Below are positions 54,075 through 63,049 of a stretch of DNA of 64,000 bases, piece after piece. Numbering within the stretch: position 1 is the first letter of the stretch; every line of letters begins with the position of its first letter. The translations under genes were made by a program, and so were the position numbers. The notes beneath the pieces are model-generated. The model had not been told where the DNA came from and searched no databases. It saw nothing but the letters and a program-made list of their open reading frames with translations. This DNA comes from Nucisporomicrobium flavum. Lineage in GTDB: Bacteria; Actinomycetota; Actinomycetes; Mycobacteriales; Micromonosporaceae. The stretch spans positions 1 to 64,000 of the forward strand of contig NZ_JADMLH010000001.1 in the NCBI RefSeq assembly GCF_016464385.1. Reading direction: 5' to 3'.

Positions 54075-54845
54075 TCAGGCCACCTGGAAGGAGCGCTTCG
54101 CCAGCCCCATCCAGAAGCCGTCGATCGGCTGCTCGGCGCTCTGCTCCGGGCTGCCGGATGCGCCGAGCGTCAGGAACATCGGGGCGAAGTGCTCGATCGT
54201 GGGGTGCGCGTACGGCATGCCGGGCGCGCGGCTGCGGAAGTCGGCCAGTTCGTCGACGGCGCCACGGGTCAGCGCCTCGGCGGCCCAGGCGTCGAACTCG
54301 CGGGACCAGCCCGGCGCCGGCGCGTCGGTGCGCCACTCGCGCAGGAACGGCAGCCCGTGCGTGGTGAAGCCGGAGCCGATGATCAGCACGCCCTCCTCGC
54401 GCAGCGGGGCGAGCCGGCGGCCGAGCTCGAGCAGGCGGTCCGGCTCGAGGGTCGGCAGCGACATCTGCAGCACGGGAATGTCCGCGCCGGGGTACATCAC
54501 GCTCAGCGGCACGTACGCGCCGTGATCCAGGCCGCGGTCGGTCCGGGCGACGTGCTCGGTGTCGGGCATCAGCTTCTCGACGCGGGCGGCGAGCTCGGGC
54601 GCGCCGGGTGCCTCGTACCGCGCCTCGTAGTAGCGACGGGCGAAGCCGCCGAAGTCGTACACCAGCGGAACCGTCTCGGTGGCGCCCAGCATGAGCGGCG
54701 CGGACTCCCAGTGCGCGGAGGCCATGAGGACGGCCTTCGGGCGGGGCAGGGACGCCGCCAGCTCCTGCAGCTGGGCGACCCAGGTGGGGTCGTCGACCAG
54801 CGGGGGAGCACCGTGGCTCAGGAACAGCGCGGGCATGGCGCTCAT
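54075..54845 (-). CDS. DODA-type extradiol dioxygenase (class III, LigB-like)
   Basis: 256 residues from ATG 54845. Metal-ligand His residues are visible in LFLSHGAPPLVDD and VLMASAHWES, with further conserved His in DRGLDHGAYVPLSVMYPGADIPV and GSGFTTHGLPF. This is the 4,5-DOPA dioxygenase/YgiD group, a non-heme iron or zinc family that opens catechol rings. In bacteria the natural substrate is usually unknown. Two operator-like palindromes sit upstream at 54856-54911. Confidence 0.92.
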   Translation of the reverse strand: MSAMPALFLSHGAPPLVDDPTWVAQLQELAASLPRPKAVLMASAHWESAPLMLGATETVPLVYDFGGFARRYYEARYEAPGAPELAARVEKLMPDTEHVARTDRGLDHGAYVPLSVMYPGADIPVLQMSLPTLEPDRLLELGRRLAPLREEGVLIIGSGFTTHGLPFLREWRTDAPAPGWSREFDAWAAEALTRGAVDELADFRSRAPGMPYAHPTIEHFAPMFLTLGASGSPEQSAEQPIDGFWMGLAKRSFQVA

Positions 54846-54855
54846 GGTTACCTCC

Positions 54856-54911
54856 GTTGACGCTTCAACCTTCTGTCGCCAACGGTACGCCGATTTACTT
54901 GATGCGTCAAC
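54856..54911. promoter_or_regulatory. Paired palindromes upstream of the DODA-type gene
   Basis: GTTGACGCTTCAAC at 54856-54869 and CTTGATGCGTCAAC at 54898-54911 share TTGAnGCnTCAA and have centres 42 bp apart (four turns). They flank the presumed promoter of the dioxygenase. The second overlaps the stop codon of the upstream DUF1501 gene. The sequence type suits a MarR-family dimer, but no regulator gene is adjacent. Confidence 0.6.
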
Positions 54912-56112
54912 TAAATCGGAGCCGGCCCGTCCAGCCGCCGAGCACGCGCTCCGGATCGGCGCCCAGCACGTCGGCGAGCAGCGTCGCGTACACGTCGCGG
55001 AAGTCGGTGGTGTGCCGCAGGTCGCCGTCGTCGAGGTCGGTGAGGCTGGGCGGCTCGCCGTACCGGCCGCCAGGTATGCCGGCGCCGGCGAGCAGGACCG
55101 TGGACGCCGTGCCGTGGTCGGTGCCCTCGGAGGCGTTGGCGCGGACGCGGCGGCCGAACTCCGAGTACACCGCCACCACCACATCGCGGTCCGCCATTCG
55201 CTCCACGAACGCCGCGAGCGGCTTGTCCAGCGTGCCCAGGATCGACTCCTGGGCACCCTTCTCGTCGGCGTGGAAGTCGAAGCCGCCCAGCGACACCGAG
55301 TAGACCCGGGTGGCCGAGCCGGCCTCGATGCAGCGAGCCACCAGGGCGAGCTGACGCTCCAGCGGGGGAGCCTGGCCGCCGGTGGCCGTGGCCGGCGCCT
55401 CGGCGTCCCCGTCGTCGTCGGGGATCGCGCCGTCGACGAGATCGCGGACCTTGATCAGGTCGGCGAAGCAGGCCGCCGCGCGGGCGCGGGCCGGTGAGTC
55501 GCCGGCTGCGGGCGTACCGAATCCGGTCAGGACGTCCGGGGTGACGCCCTTCGGCAGGGTCAGCGCGCCGCCGGGTACCGTCGCGCCCGCGCTCGTGGCG
55601 CCGGCCAGCAGCGGCGGCAGCACGGGCTCGAACGACACGGCCAGCCGCGGGTCGCCGCCCGCGGTGTCCAGCCAGCGGCCCAGCCACCCGGTGGTGCCGG
55701 GGCGCTCGGGCTGGGCGGTCTGCCAGATGTCCATCGAGCGGAAGTGGCTGCGGTCGGGCTTCGGGTAACCCACGCCGTGGACGATCGCGAGGCGGTCCTG
55801 CCCGTACAGGCGGTGCAGGCCGGCGAGGCCCGGGTTCAGGCCGAACTCGTCGTCGAGGCGCAGCACCTCGCCCTCGTCGTACGCCATCGACGGGCGGTTC
55901 GCGGCGTAGGCGGGGTCCGCGTACGGGATGACGGTGTTGAGCCCGTCGTTGCCGCCGTAGAGCGTGACCAGCACGAGCGTGCGGCCCAGCGGCTCCTCGG
56001 AGCGGAAGTCCAGGATGTCGCGCAGGCCGTACGCGGTCCCGCCGGCGGCCAATGCGCCGGCCGCGACGACCCCGCTGGCGGTCAGGAACCGGCGCCGGGT
56101 GATGGTGTCCAT
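54907..56112 (-). CDS. DUF1501 protein (secreted, Tat signal)
   Basis: 401 residues from ATG 56112. TRRRFLTASGVVAAGALAAGG is a twin-arginine signal with a hydrophobic core. Family blocks: RTLVLVTLYGGNDGLNTVIPYADPAY, HRLYGQDRLAIVHGVGYPKPDRSHFRSMDIWQTA, and VVAVYSEFGRRVRANASEGTDHGTASTVLLAG. DUF1501 proteins resemble alkaline-phosphatase-like/sulfatase folds and are nearly always encoded next to a DUF1800 gene. The function of the pair is unknown. It follows the DUF1800 gene by 11 bases. Confidence 0.92.
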   Translation of the reverse strand: MDTITRRRFLTASGVVAAGALAAGGTAYGLRDILDFRSEEPLGRTLVLVTLYGGNDGLNTVIPYADPAYAANRPSMAYDEGEVLRLDDEFGLNPGLAGLHRLYGQDRLAIVHGVGYPKPDRSHFRSMDIWQTAQPERPGTTGWLGRWLDTAGGDPRLAVSFEPVLPPLLAGATSAGATVPGGALTLPKGVTPDVLTGFGTPAAGDSPARARAAACFADLIKVRDLVDGAIPDDDGDAEAPATATGGQAPPLERQLALVARCIEAGSATRVYSVSLGGFDFHADEKGAQESILGTLDKPLAAFVERMADRDVVVAVYSEFGRRVRANASEGTDHGTASTVLLAGAGIPGGRYGEPPSLTDLDDGDLRHTTDFRDVYATLLADVLGADPERVLGGWTGRLRFS

Positions 56113-56123
56113 GGTGACTCTCC

Positions 56124-57350
56124 TCAGTGGACGGCGTATTCGGGGCTGGCCAGGCCGAGGGCGAGCAGCCTGCGCGGGTCCGCGGCGGAGTCCGCGAGCA
56201 CCGCGCGCGTGCGCTCGCTCCAGCCGTCGACGGCGAGCAGCCGGGCGAGCGCGTCCAGCCGTCCGGCCGGCGCGGTACGGCCCAGCTCCGCCACGGTGTC
56301 CGGGGCGAGGGCGGTCAGCTTCTGCGCGTGTTCCAGCCGGGCGCGGGTCGACGAGGTGGTCAGCCAGGCGGTGCCGACCGGCCAGCCGCCCACGCTCGGC
56401 GGGCGGAACGGCACCTGGCCCAGGGCCCGCAACGCCCGGTCCGGCAGCGCGCCGGCGTCGATCCCGAGCTGGCGGGCCGCGCCGATCAGCCACTCCACGG
56501 GCTGCTTGACGAGCTGCCCGGCGGTGGCTGCGAACGCGGGATCGGTGGCGATCGCCCGGAGCAGGCCGGTGGTGCTGCGCCCGCCGGCGGCGGTCACCCG
56601 GGCGATCGTGGCGGCGTCCGGTGCCGTGCCGGAGCCGTAGCGCACCCAGAGCCGGGTGACCAGGTGCGGCAGGTGGGCGGGATGGCGGACGAGCAGGTCC
56701 GCGTACGTGTCGGCGTCGACCGTGCCGGTACGCCCGAGCAGGGTGACCGGCCCGGGATCGTGGCGCCCCGGTACGAACGTCGCCGTACCGCCCGCCCGCG
56801 AGGCCCGCCATCCGGTGAGCGCCCGCGCGCCCGCCTTCACGTCGTCCTCGGTGTACGCCCCCACGCCCAGCGTGAACAGCTCCATCAGCTCGCGGGCGAG
56901 GTTCTCGTTCGGGGCCGTACGGGTGTTGCGCTGCCCGTCGAGCCACAGGATCAGCGCCGGATCGCGCAGCATCGCGCGGACCAGCGGCCCGGTGTCGCCG
57001 CCGCCGTAGCGCCGTAGCGTCTGCTGCTGGGCCAGCATGAGCGGCGCCGAGCGGACCTTCTGGACCGAGGTGGCCCAGTGGCCGTGCCAGAAGAACGTGA
57101 GCTTCTCGGCCCCTCCCGGCTCGTTCACCATCCGGCGCAACCACCACCGGACGGCGTCGCGGCTCTGCCGGCGGGCGTCCTTCCTGTCGAAGGGGCCCAC
57201 GTCCGGGAGGGCCACGGTCCGGCCGACAGGCGCCAGCACCGCGTCGAGGGTGGCGTCCACGCCTGTTTCCAGCGCCGCGTCGACCTCCGCGGCCGTGGGG
57301 CCGAAGGTGAGGCGGCGGAGCAGATGGGCAACCGTGTCGCGGTCCGTCAT
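56124..57350 (-). CDS. DUF1800 protein
   Basis: 408 residues from ATG 57350. Family blocks: VAHLLRRLTFGPTAAEVDAAL, KLTFFWHGHWATSVQKVRSAPLMLAQQQTLRRYG, NTRTAPNENLARELMELFTLGVGAYTEDDVKAGARALTGW, and the C-terminal PPSVGGWPVGTAWLTTSSTRARLEHA. No signal peptide is obvious although partners are exported; it could travel with the Tat-dependent DUF1501 protein. DUF1800 is large and of unknown function. Confidence 0.92.
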   Translation of the reverse strand: MTDRDTVAHLLRRLTFGPTAAEVDAALETGVDATLDAVLAPVGRTVALPDVGPFDRKDARRQSRDAVRWWLRRMVNEPGGAEKLTFFWHGHWATSVQKVRSAPLMLAQQQTLRRYGGGDTGPLVRAMLRDPALILWLDGQRNTRTAPNENLARELMELFTLGVGAYTEDDVKAGARALTGWRASRAGGTATFVPGRHDPGPVTLLGRTGTVDADTYADLLVRHPAHLPHLVTRLWVRYGSGTAPDAATIARVTAAGGRSTTGLLRAIATDPAFAATAGQLVKQPVEWLIGAARQLGIDAGALPDRALRALGQVPFRPPSVGGWPVGTAWLTTSSTRARLEHAQKLTALAPDTVAELGRTAPAGRLDALARLLAVDGWSERTRAVLADSAADPRRLLALGLASPEYAVH

Positions 57351-57675
57351 GGCGCCGACGCTAGGCGCGGGGTGTAAGCGGTTCGTAAGGGCGGCGTTCG
57401 GTACGCGTACGGAGGACCCACATGACGATCGTGTTAACTCCGTGGATTTCCTTTCTCGCATCAGTGCAGCTCAGGACCGTACTGCACGATGCATCGAAGC
57501 TTTGACCACTTCGGACATTGCGCGGGGTAGTCGCGCGCTGGCAAGCTACGCGGTGTTGTTCCGGCGGCCGCTCACCGTAATGGTCCGCAGCCGCCCGCCA
57601 CACCCCTGTCCACTCTGTCGCGACTGCCGGTCACCCCGACCGGTGGTCATTCCGTCATGTCCCGAGGGGATCGTC
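57351..57675. other. 325-base intergenic region
   Basis: This stretch separates the divergent DUF1800 and GPP34 genes. Its first half is unusually AT-rich for the window and contains the candidate micro-ORF at 57422-57505. Near 57635 a CCGGT...ACCGG inverted repeat is seen. No further gene or clear promoter was recognised. Confidence 0.5.
57422..57505 (+). CDS. Candidate 27-residue micro-ORF with a TTA codon
   Basis: ATG 57422 follows GGAGGACCCAC, a strong ribosome-site context, and the frame ends in TGA after 27 codons (MTIVLTPWISFLASVQLR...). Codon 5 is TTA, which is rare in such genomes and read by the bldA tRNA. The peptide could be a leader or spurious. The AT-rich base content differs from coding genes here. 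Confidence 0.25.
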   Translation: MTIVLTPWISFLASVQLRTVLHDASKL

Positions 57676-58323
57676 GTGTCGTCATCGCAGCTGCCGCTGG
57701 CCGACGACCTGTACCTCGCCGCCCACGACTCCGCCCGCAGCCGGTGCCTGCTCACCCCCGCCACGCTCGGGCTCGGGCTCGCCGCCGCCCTGCTCGCCGA
57801 ACTGGTGCTCTGGCGCCGGCTCGACGTGCGCGACAACCACATCGTCGTCATCGACGACCAGCCGACCCCGGACCCGGCCACCGCCGCCGTCCTCGGCCAG
57901 CTGCTGCGCGAGAGCCACCACCGCCGCATCCGTGACTGGATCTCGTTCCTCGCCACCGGCGTCGCCACCGATCTGGTCGAACGCCGGCTCGCCCGCGCCG
58001 GCGTGGTGCAGCGCCAGGAGAAACGGGGCCTGCTCGGCACCAAGGTGCGGTTCGTACCCGTCGACACCTCCGTCGCCGGCTGGCCCGGCACCCGCATCCG
58101 CATCGCCGCCGGCCGCGGCGAGATGCTCGACACCTCCGATCTGGTGCTGACCGGGCTGGTGCTCGCCACCGGCCTCGACCAGCACGTGCTCGTGACGCTC
58201 GAGGCGCACGAGCGTGACCAGTTGTTCGGCCAGCTCCGCCGGCGCCTGCCGGCGATGCTGCAACACCTCGTCGGCCACGCAGAGGCCGCCGTGGGCGACG
58301 CCGTCATGGCCCGCCGGGCCTGA
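57676..58323 (+). CDS. GPP34 (GOLPH3/VPS74-like) family protein
   Basis: 215 residues from GTG 57676 behind GAGGGGA. LPLADDLYLAAHDSARSRCLL starts the family fold, LLTPATLGLGLAAALLAELVLWRRL contains the hydrophobic beta-hairpin region, and RRIRDWISFLATGVATDLVERRLARAGVVQRQ is typical. In eukaryotes relatives bind phosphatidylinositol phosphate in the Golgi; actinobacterial members are soluble and uncharacterised. It precedes an amino-acid permease gene by 38 bases. Confidence 0.9.
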   Translation: MSSSQLPLADDLYLAAHDSARSRCLLTPATLGLGLAAALLAELVLWRRLDVRDNHIVVIDDQPTPDPATAAVLGQLLRESHHRRIRDWISFLATGVATDLVERRLARAGVVQRQEKRGLLGTKVRFVPVDTSVAGWPGTRIRIAAGRGEMLDTSDLVLTGLVLATGLDQHVLVTLEAHERDQLFGQLRRRLPAMLQHLVGHAEAAVGDAVMARRA

Positions 58324-58361
58324 CCCCTCCTCCCTCCCTCCTCCCCGCCTTGGAGACCAGC

Positions 58362-59852
58362 GTGTCCGCCACCACCACCCCCGCCAGACCCAGCCAGCTC
58401 TCGACCGCCCTCGCCCGCGACCGCCTCGGCGTGGCGGCCGTCGTCTTCTTCGTCATGTCCGCCGCCGCCCCGCTCACCGTCGTCGCCGGCGTCGTCCCCA
58501 CCGGCCTCGCCGTCACCGGGCTCACCGCCATCTCGATCGCGTTCCTCGCCGTCGCGGTGGTGCTCGCGATCTTCGCCGTCGGCTATGTCGCCATGGCCCG
58601 GCACATCGCCAACGCCGGGGCCTTCTACGCGTACGTCGCGCAGGGCATCGGCCGCCCGTTCGGGGTGGGCGCGTCGTGGGTGGCGCTGCTGGCGTACAAC
58701 AGCTTCCAGGTCGCCTCGTACGGCGGCTTCGGCGCGATCGCGTCGCCGCTGTTCGCCGACTGGTTCGGCGTCGACGTGCAGTGGTGGGTCATCGCGCTGG
58801 TCGCCTGGGCGCTCGTAGCGGTCCTGGGCGTCCGCGACGTCGCCGTCAACGGCAAGGTCCTCGCCACCCTGCTCGTCGCCGAGATCATCCTCGTCGCCGT
58901 GTTCAGCGTCGCGGACCTGTTCGCACCGGACTTCGCCGCGTCCTCGGCCCCGCTGAACCCGGGCAGCCTCGTCGGCGCCGGTGCGGGCGCGCTGCTGGTC
59001 ATGGCGGTCACCGGCTTCGTCGGCTTCGAGCAGTCCGTGGTGTTCAGCGAGGAGTCGCGCGACCCGCGGCGTACGGTGCCCCGCGCCACCTACATCGCGG
59101 TCGCGCTGATCGCCGTGCTGTACGCCTTCTCCGCCTGGGCCATGATCTCCGCGACCGGCGGGCAGGCCGTCGAGCGCGCCGGTACGGAGGGCCCCGAGCT
59201 GTTCTTCAACCTCGCCTCCGACCGCCTCGGCAGCACCGCCCTGCACCTCGGCCACGCGCTGTTCCTCACGTCGCTGATCGCCGCGATGATCTCCTTCCAC
59301 AACATCATCGCCCGCTACACGTTCTCGCTCGGCCGCGAAGGCGTGCTGCCGCGGGCGTTCGGCCGTACGGTTCCCGGTACGGGTGCGCCCAAGAACGGCT
59401 CGCTGCTGCAGTCCGGGATCGGCCTCGCCGTGATCCTGCTGTACGCCGTCATGGGCTGGGACCCACTGGTGCAGCTCTTCTTCTGGGGCGGCACCACCGG
59501 CGGCATCGGCGTGCTGCTGCTCATCACCGTCACGTCGCTGGCGGTCATCGGCTACTTCCTCCGCCACCCCTCCGGCGAGGACGCCTGGCACCGCATCGGC
59601 GCGCCGGTCATCGGCACGGTCCTGCTGTTCGTCGTGACGTACCTGGCGCTCACCAACATCGCGACCCTCTTCGGCGTGGAACCGGGCTCCGAACCGACCT
59701 GGGTGGTGCCGCTCGCGTACGCCGTCGTCACCCTCGCCGGCGTCGGCTGGGCCCTCGTCCTGCGCCGCACCCGCCGAGCCGTGTACGAGGGCATCGGCCT
59801 CGGCGCCCGCAGCGCCACCACCGGCTACTCGTTCTCGGAGGCAGTCAAGTGA
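58362..59852 (+). CDS. APC-superfamily amino acid/polyamine permease
   Basis: 496 residues from GTG 58362, with TTGGAG upstream; a TTG at 58350 is in frame. About 12 membrane segments are visible. LGVAAVVFFVMSAAAPLTVVAGVVPTG and GFVGFEQSVVFSEESRDPRRTVPRATY are APC-family motifs, and IAAMISFHNIIARYTFSLGREGVLPRAFGRT is typical of YjeH/AdiC-like members. It transports an amino acid or amine at the cytoplasmic membrane. The following GNAT gene overlaps by 4 bases, which could link uptake with acetylation of the imported amine. Confidence 0.92.
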   Translation: MSATTTPARPSQLSTALARDRLGVAAVVFFVMSAAAPLTVVAGVVPTGLAVTGLTAISIAFLAVAVVLAIFAVGYVAMARHIANAGAFYAYVAQGIGRPFGVGASWVALLAYNSFQVASYGGFGAIASPLFADWFGVDVQWWVIALVAWALVAVLGVRDVAVNGKVLATLLVAEIILVAVFSVADLFAPDFAASSAPLNPGSLVGAGAGALLVMAVTGFVGFEQSVVFSEESRDPRRTVPRATYIAVALIAVLYAFSAWAMISATGGQAVERAGTEGPELFFNLASDRLGSTALHLGHALFLTSLIAAMISFHNIIARYTFSLGREGVLPRAFGRTVPGTGAPKNGSLLQSGIGLAVILLYAVMGWDPLVQLFFWGGTTGGIGVLLLITVTSLAVIGYFLRHPSGEDAWHRIGAPVIGTVLLFVVTYLALTNIATLFGVEPGSEPTWVVPLAYAVVTLAGVGWALVLRRTRRAVYEGIGLGARSATTGYSFSEAVK

Positions 59853-60430
59853 CCCCCATCCGCAGCGCCACCCCCGACGAGATCCCCGCAGTCGGGCGCC
59901 TCATCGCCCTGTCCTTCGACCACCTCCCGCAGAACCACTCGCTCGTGCCCGACGAGAACGACCGCCTCCCCGTGATGACGGACTTCTTCACATTCCTGTC
60001 GGAGTCCGCACCCACCTCGGGCCGCGTCGACGTCATCGAGGACGCGGCCGGCGGCCTCGCGGCCGCGGCGGTCTGGTTCGACCGCACCCGCGAGATGCCC
60101 GAGATCGACGCGTACGAGCAGCGCCTCAGCGCCCTCACCGGCCGCTGGCTGCCCAACTTCCAGGCCCTCGACGAGGTCTTCGAGAAGCACCACCCGGAGG
60201 AGCCGCACTGGCACCTCGCGTTCCTGGCGGTGCACCCGGACCACCAGAGCGCGGGGCTGGGCAGCGCGCTGATGCAACACACCCACGAGCAGCTGGACGT
60301 ACCGGCGTACCTCGAGGCGACCAACGAGGACAACATCCGCCTGTACGAGCGGCACGGCTACACCCGGATGTCACCGTTCGACATCCGGCTCCCGGACGAC
60401 ACCCCGTTCTTCCGCATGTGGCGTCCTTGA
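59849..60430 (+). CDS. GNAT-family N-acetyltransferase, coupled to the permease
   Basis: 193 residues from GTG 59849 in a GTGA overlap with the permease gene. Fold landmarks: IRSATPDEIPAVGRLIALSF, the HWHLAFLAVHPDHQSAGLGSALMQHT acetyl-CoA site with Q/RxxGxG/A as QSAGLG, and PAYLEATNEDNIRLYERHGYTRM (motif B with the Asn and Tyr). Related proteins acetylate small amines or antibiotics. It is probably co-expressed with the permease. It is convergent with the LPVTG gene, with a terminator between them. Confidence 0.92.
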   Translation: MTPIRSATPDEIPAVGRLIALSFDHLPQNHSLVPDENDRLPVMTDFFTFLSESAPTSGRVDVIEDAAGGLAAAAVWFDRTREMPEIDAYEQRLSALTGRWLPNFQALDEVFEKHHPEEPHWHLAFLAVHPDHQSAGLGSALMQHTHEQLDVPAYLEATNEDNIRLYERHGYTRMSPFDIRLPDDTPFFRMWRP

Positions 60431-60439
60431 CCGAGGCCC

Positions 60440-60467
60440 AGCGCGGGGTACGCCCGTACCCCGCGCT
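60440..60467. terminator. Bidirectional hairpin terminator
   Basis: A perfect 13-bp inverted repeat (60440-60452 and 60455-60467) around two bases (in practice a 12-bp stem and 4-base loop) lies between convergent genes ending at 60430 and 60481. Confidence 0.85.
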
Positions 60468-60480
60468 CCGCTTTCTCCGG

Positions 60481-61419
60481 CTACGCGGTGAACTTCGTCC
60501 GGCGCCGGCGGGCCACGGCGAACAGCAGCCCACCGATCAGGAGCAGTGCGGCCGCGATGCCTGCGACGGTCCCCGCGGCCGCGCCGGTCACCGGCAAGCC
60601 ACCCTCGTCGGCGCCGCCCGTCGCGGCGCCGCCACCCGTGCCCGCGCCGCCACCCGTCGAGCCGCCGGCCGCACCGCCGTCGCCGGTGGAGCAGTTCTCC
60701 GGCTGTTCGTACGCAAGCCTTTGCGGCCTCGCACCACCGGGAGGCTGCGGACCGCCGGCGGACGTGACATCGATCGTGAAGCCCGCCTTCGCCGGGAACG
60801 TCTCGTTCCTGGTCTCGCCGGGCTCGGCGACCACGACCCGCTCCGCGCCCTCGCTCGGCGTCAGCCGCAGGGCCACCACCTGGTTGTTCGAGGCCGGGTT
60901 GACCAGGCTGAAGGTCATGGTGGTACAGGTCGAGGAGGCGGAGTACCTCGACGGTTCGGGCGTCGGGGGCCATGTACAGGTGGTCGGGGCGTCGGCCCGG
61001 GCGTGCAACGTCGTGGTGTGGGTGTCGTCGCCGACCGTCCACGTCACGGTGAGAGAGAGCGTGGCCCCGGCAGCCGCTGAGGACAGCGTCAGCTCGTCGC
61101 CGACCGTGGTGTCGCCGGTGACCGTCGCACCGTCGGTGAGCCGGCTCAGCCTCGGGGAGTAGTTGCGGCCGGGTGGGGGTACCGGGTAATCGACCTCGAC
61201 CACGACGTTGCTGAGCACGCCGTCGTGGCCGCCGGTCGCGGCCGTGGTCAGCGTCCACGAGGCCTTCCACTCGGTGGCGGTGCATTCCGAGGTCGCGGTG
61301 AGTTCCCCGGTGTGCGCACTCGCGGGGGAGGCCGAGGCGACGGCTCCGGCCAGACCGATGAGCGCGGCGACGGCCACTGTGGCGGTGCGGTGGAACGGGA
61401 TCCTCAAAGTCACGCGCAT
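60481..61419 (-). CDS. Secreted cell-wall-anchored LPXTG-type surface protein
   Basis: 312 residues from ATG 61419 behind AAGGA. A signal peptide spans about 1-36 (ends SASPASAH). Two Ig-like or strand-rich parts follow (about 37-235), each with paired Cys. A Gly/Thr/Ala-rich spacer leads to the sortase signal LPVTG (about 277-281), a hydrophobic helix and an RRRRTKFTA tail. Sortase should link it to peptidoglycan. No sortase gene is in the window. The biological role is unknown. Confidence 0.9.
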   Translation of the reverse strand: MRVTLRIPFHRTATVAVAALIGLAGAVASASPASAHTGELTATSECTATEWKASWTLTTAATGGHDGVLSNVVVEVDYPVPPPGRNYSPRLSRLTDGATVTGDTTVGDELTLSSAAAGATLSLTVTWTVGDDTHTTTLHARADAPTTCTWPPTPEPSRYSASSTCTTMTFSLVNPASNNQVVALRLTPSEGAERVVVAEPGETRNETFPAKAGFTIDVTSAGGPQPPGGARPQRLAYEQPENCSTGDGGAAGGSTGGGAGTGGGAATGGADEGGLPVTGAAAGTVAGIAAALLLIGGLLFAVARRRRTKFTA

Positions 61420-61622
61420 TCGTCCTTCGGTGGGGCGTCGGGAAACAGCGCCCGACCATAACGGCGTACCGGAACGCCGCGCCATGACACGGATGGATGA
61501 ACGCCGCGACGGGTCCACCGGAAGGGGAACGCTGCCGCGGCGACGATCTTTCGGGTACGGACCGCCGGGGGTTCACCTGGCGGAGCGGCGGTGTTCACCG
61601 CTGCCGTGCAGCGTCCCGGAGC

Positions 61623-62945
61623 ATGGCAATCCGCATCTCCCTGGCGCGCGCCGTCGCCGCCTGCGCCCCGGCGTTCGCCCTCACCGCGGCCGTCGCGGCG
61701 CCCGCGACCGCTCATGACGTGGCGTTCTCCGCCGCCGTGACCAGCACGGCCACCCTGCCGGCGATCCCGCTCGCCGCCTTCGGCGTGGCCGGCGACCGCG
61801 GGATCGACCTCGGCGGGATCGGCAGCGACATCTTCCCCGCCGGGCGGCCCGGCGAGTACTGGACGGTCACCGACCGCGGCCCGAACGGCCAGATCAAGGT
61901 CGGGAAGGACAAGCGCCGGACGTTCCCCACGCCCGGGTTCGACCCGATGATCGTCAAGGTACGCGCGGAGCACGGCGAGCTGCGGGTCCTGGCGAGCATC
62001 CCGATCACCACCCGGTCCGGCGCCCCGGTGACCGGGCTGCCCAACCAGCTGCCGCACGACGAGCAGCCGTACACCTTCGACGCGTCCGCCCCGCTGCCGC
62101 TGAACCCGGACGGTGTGGACACCGAGGGCCTCGTACGCGCGCACGACGGCACGTTCTGGCTGGCCGACGAGTACGGCCCGTCGCTGCTGCACGTCTCCGC
62201 GGCCGGCCGGGTCCTGGCCCGGTACGTGCCGCACGGGCTGAACCTGACCGGCACCGGCTACCCCGTCATCGAGGCGCTCCCCGCCGTCTACGCCGAGCGC
62301 AAGGTCAACCGTGGTTTCGAGGGCCTCGGCCTGCTGCCCGGCGGCGACCTCGTGATCGCGCTGCAGAGCCCACTGTCGCTGCCCGACAAGGCCTCCGGCG
62401 AGGCGTCGCTCACCAGCCGGCTGCTCCGGTTCTCGCCGCGCACGGCACGGGTCGTCGGCGAGTACGCGTACCGTTTCGACCCGGTGTCCGTGGTGGACCC
62501 GGGCGAGGACGACCCGAGCGAGCTCAAAATCTCCTCGGTCGTCGGGCTGGGCCCGCACACCGTCCTCGTCGAGGAGCGCACCGACCGGGCCGCCCGCCTG
62601 TACGTCGCCGACCTGCGCCGCGCCACCGACCTCCTGGGCGGCAGCTACGACAGCGCGGTCACGAGCCCGTCGCTGGAGCAGCTCGCCGACCCGGCCACGG
62701 CCGGCGTCCGGGCCGTCCCGAAGCAGCTGCTCCTCGACCTCACCACCGTCGAGGGCGCCCCGAAGAAGATCGAAGGCGTCGCGCTGCCGGATCCGCGTAC
62801 GGTCGTGCTCATCAACGACAACGACTTCGGCATGACCGACGGTCCGGAGGCATTCGACGCCGACGGCCGGCTCGTGGACAGCGGCATCCCGACCACATTG
62901 GTCACGCTGCGCCTGTCGCGTCCCCTGCCGCGCGGAGGTCACTGA
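61623..62945 (+). CDS. Secreted esterase-like activity of phytase family protein
   Basis: 440 residues from ATG 61623 with CCCGGAGC upstream. A signal peptide spans about 1-30 (ends ATAH). The propeller-like pattern is marked by WTVTDRGPNGQIKV, NPDGVDTEGLVRAHDGTFWLADEYGPSLLHVSAAGRVLARYVP, NRGFEGLGLLPGGDLVIALQSPL, and INDNDFGMTDGP. The domain name (phytase-like esterase) comes from family annotation and gives no firm substrate; phosphoester or polyester hydrolysis is possible. It is secreted and monocistronic. Confidence 0.9.
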   Translation: MAIRISLARAVAACAPAFALTAAVAAPATAHDVAFSAAVTSTATLPAIPLAAFGVAGDRGIDLGGIGSDIFPAGRPGEYWTVTDRGPNGQIKVGKDKRRTFPTPGFDPMIVKVRAEHGELRVLASIPITTRSGAPVTGLPNQLPHDEQPYTFDASAPLPLNPDGVDTEGLVRAHDGTFWLADEYGPSLLHVSAAGRVLARYVPHGLNLTGTGYPVIEALPAVYAERKVNRGFEGLGLLPGGDLVIALQSPLSLPDKASGEASLTSRLLRFSPRTARVVGEYAYRFDPVSVVDPGEDDPSELKISSVVGLGPHTVLVEERTDRAARLYVADLRRATDLLGGSYDSAVTSPSLEQLADPATAGVRAVPKQLLLDLTTVEGAPKKIEGVALPDPRTVVLINDNDFGMTDGPEAFDADGRLVDSGIPTTLVTLRLSRPLPRGGH

Positions 62946-63049
62946 CACGCAGGCGCGGGAGACCCGGGCGTTCCCCGCGACGCGTGCGGGCGTTGCTGGG
63001 ACAGCAAACCGGCCGCCGTTTCGTCGTACCCCTGTGTGACGCTACGGGC

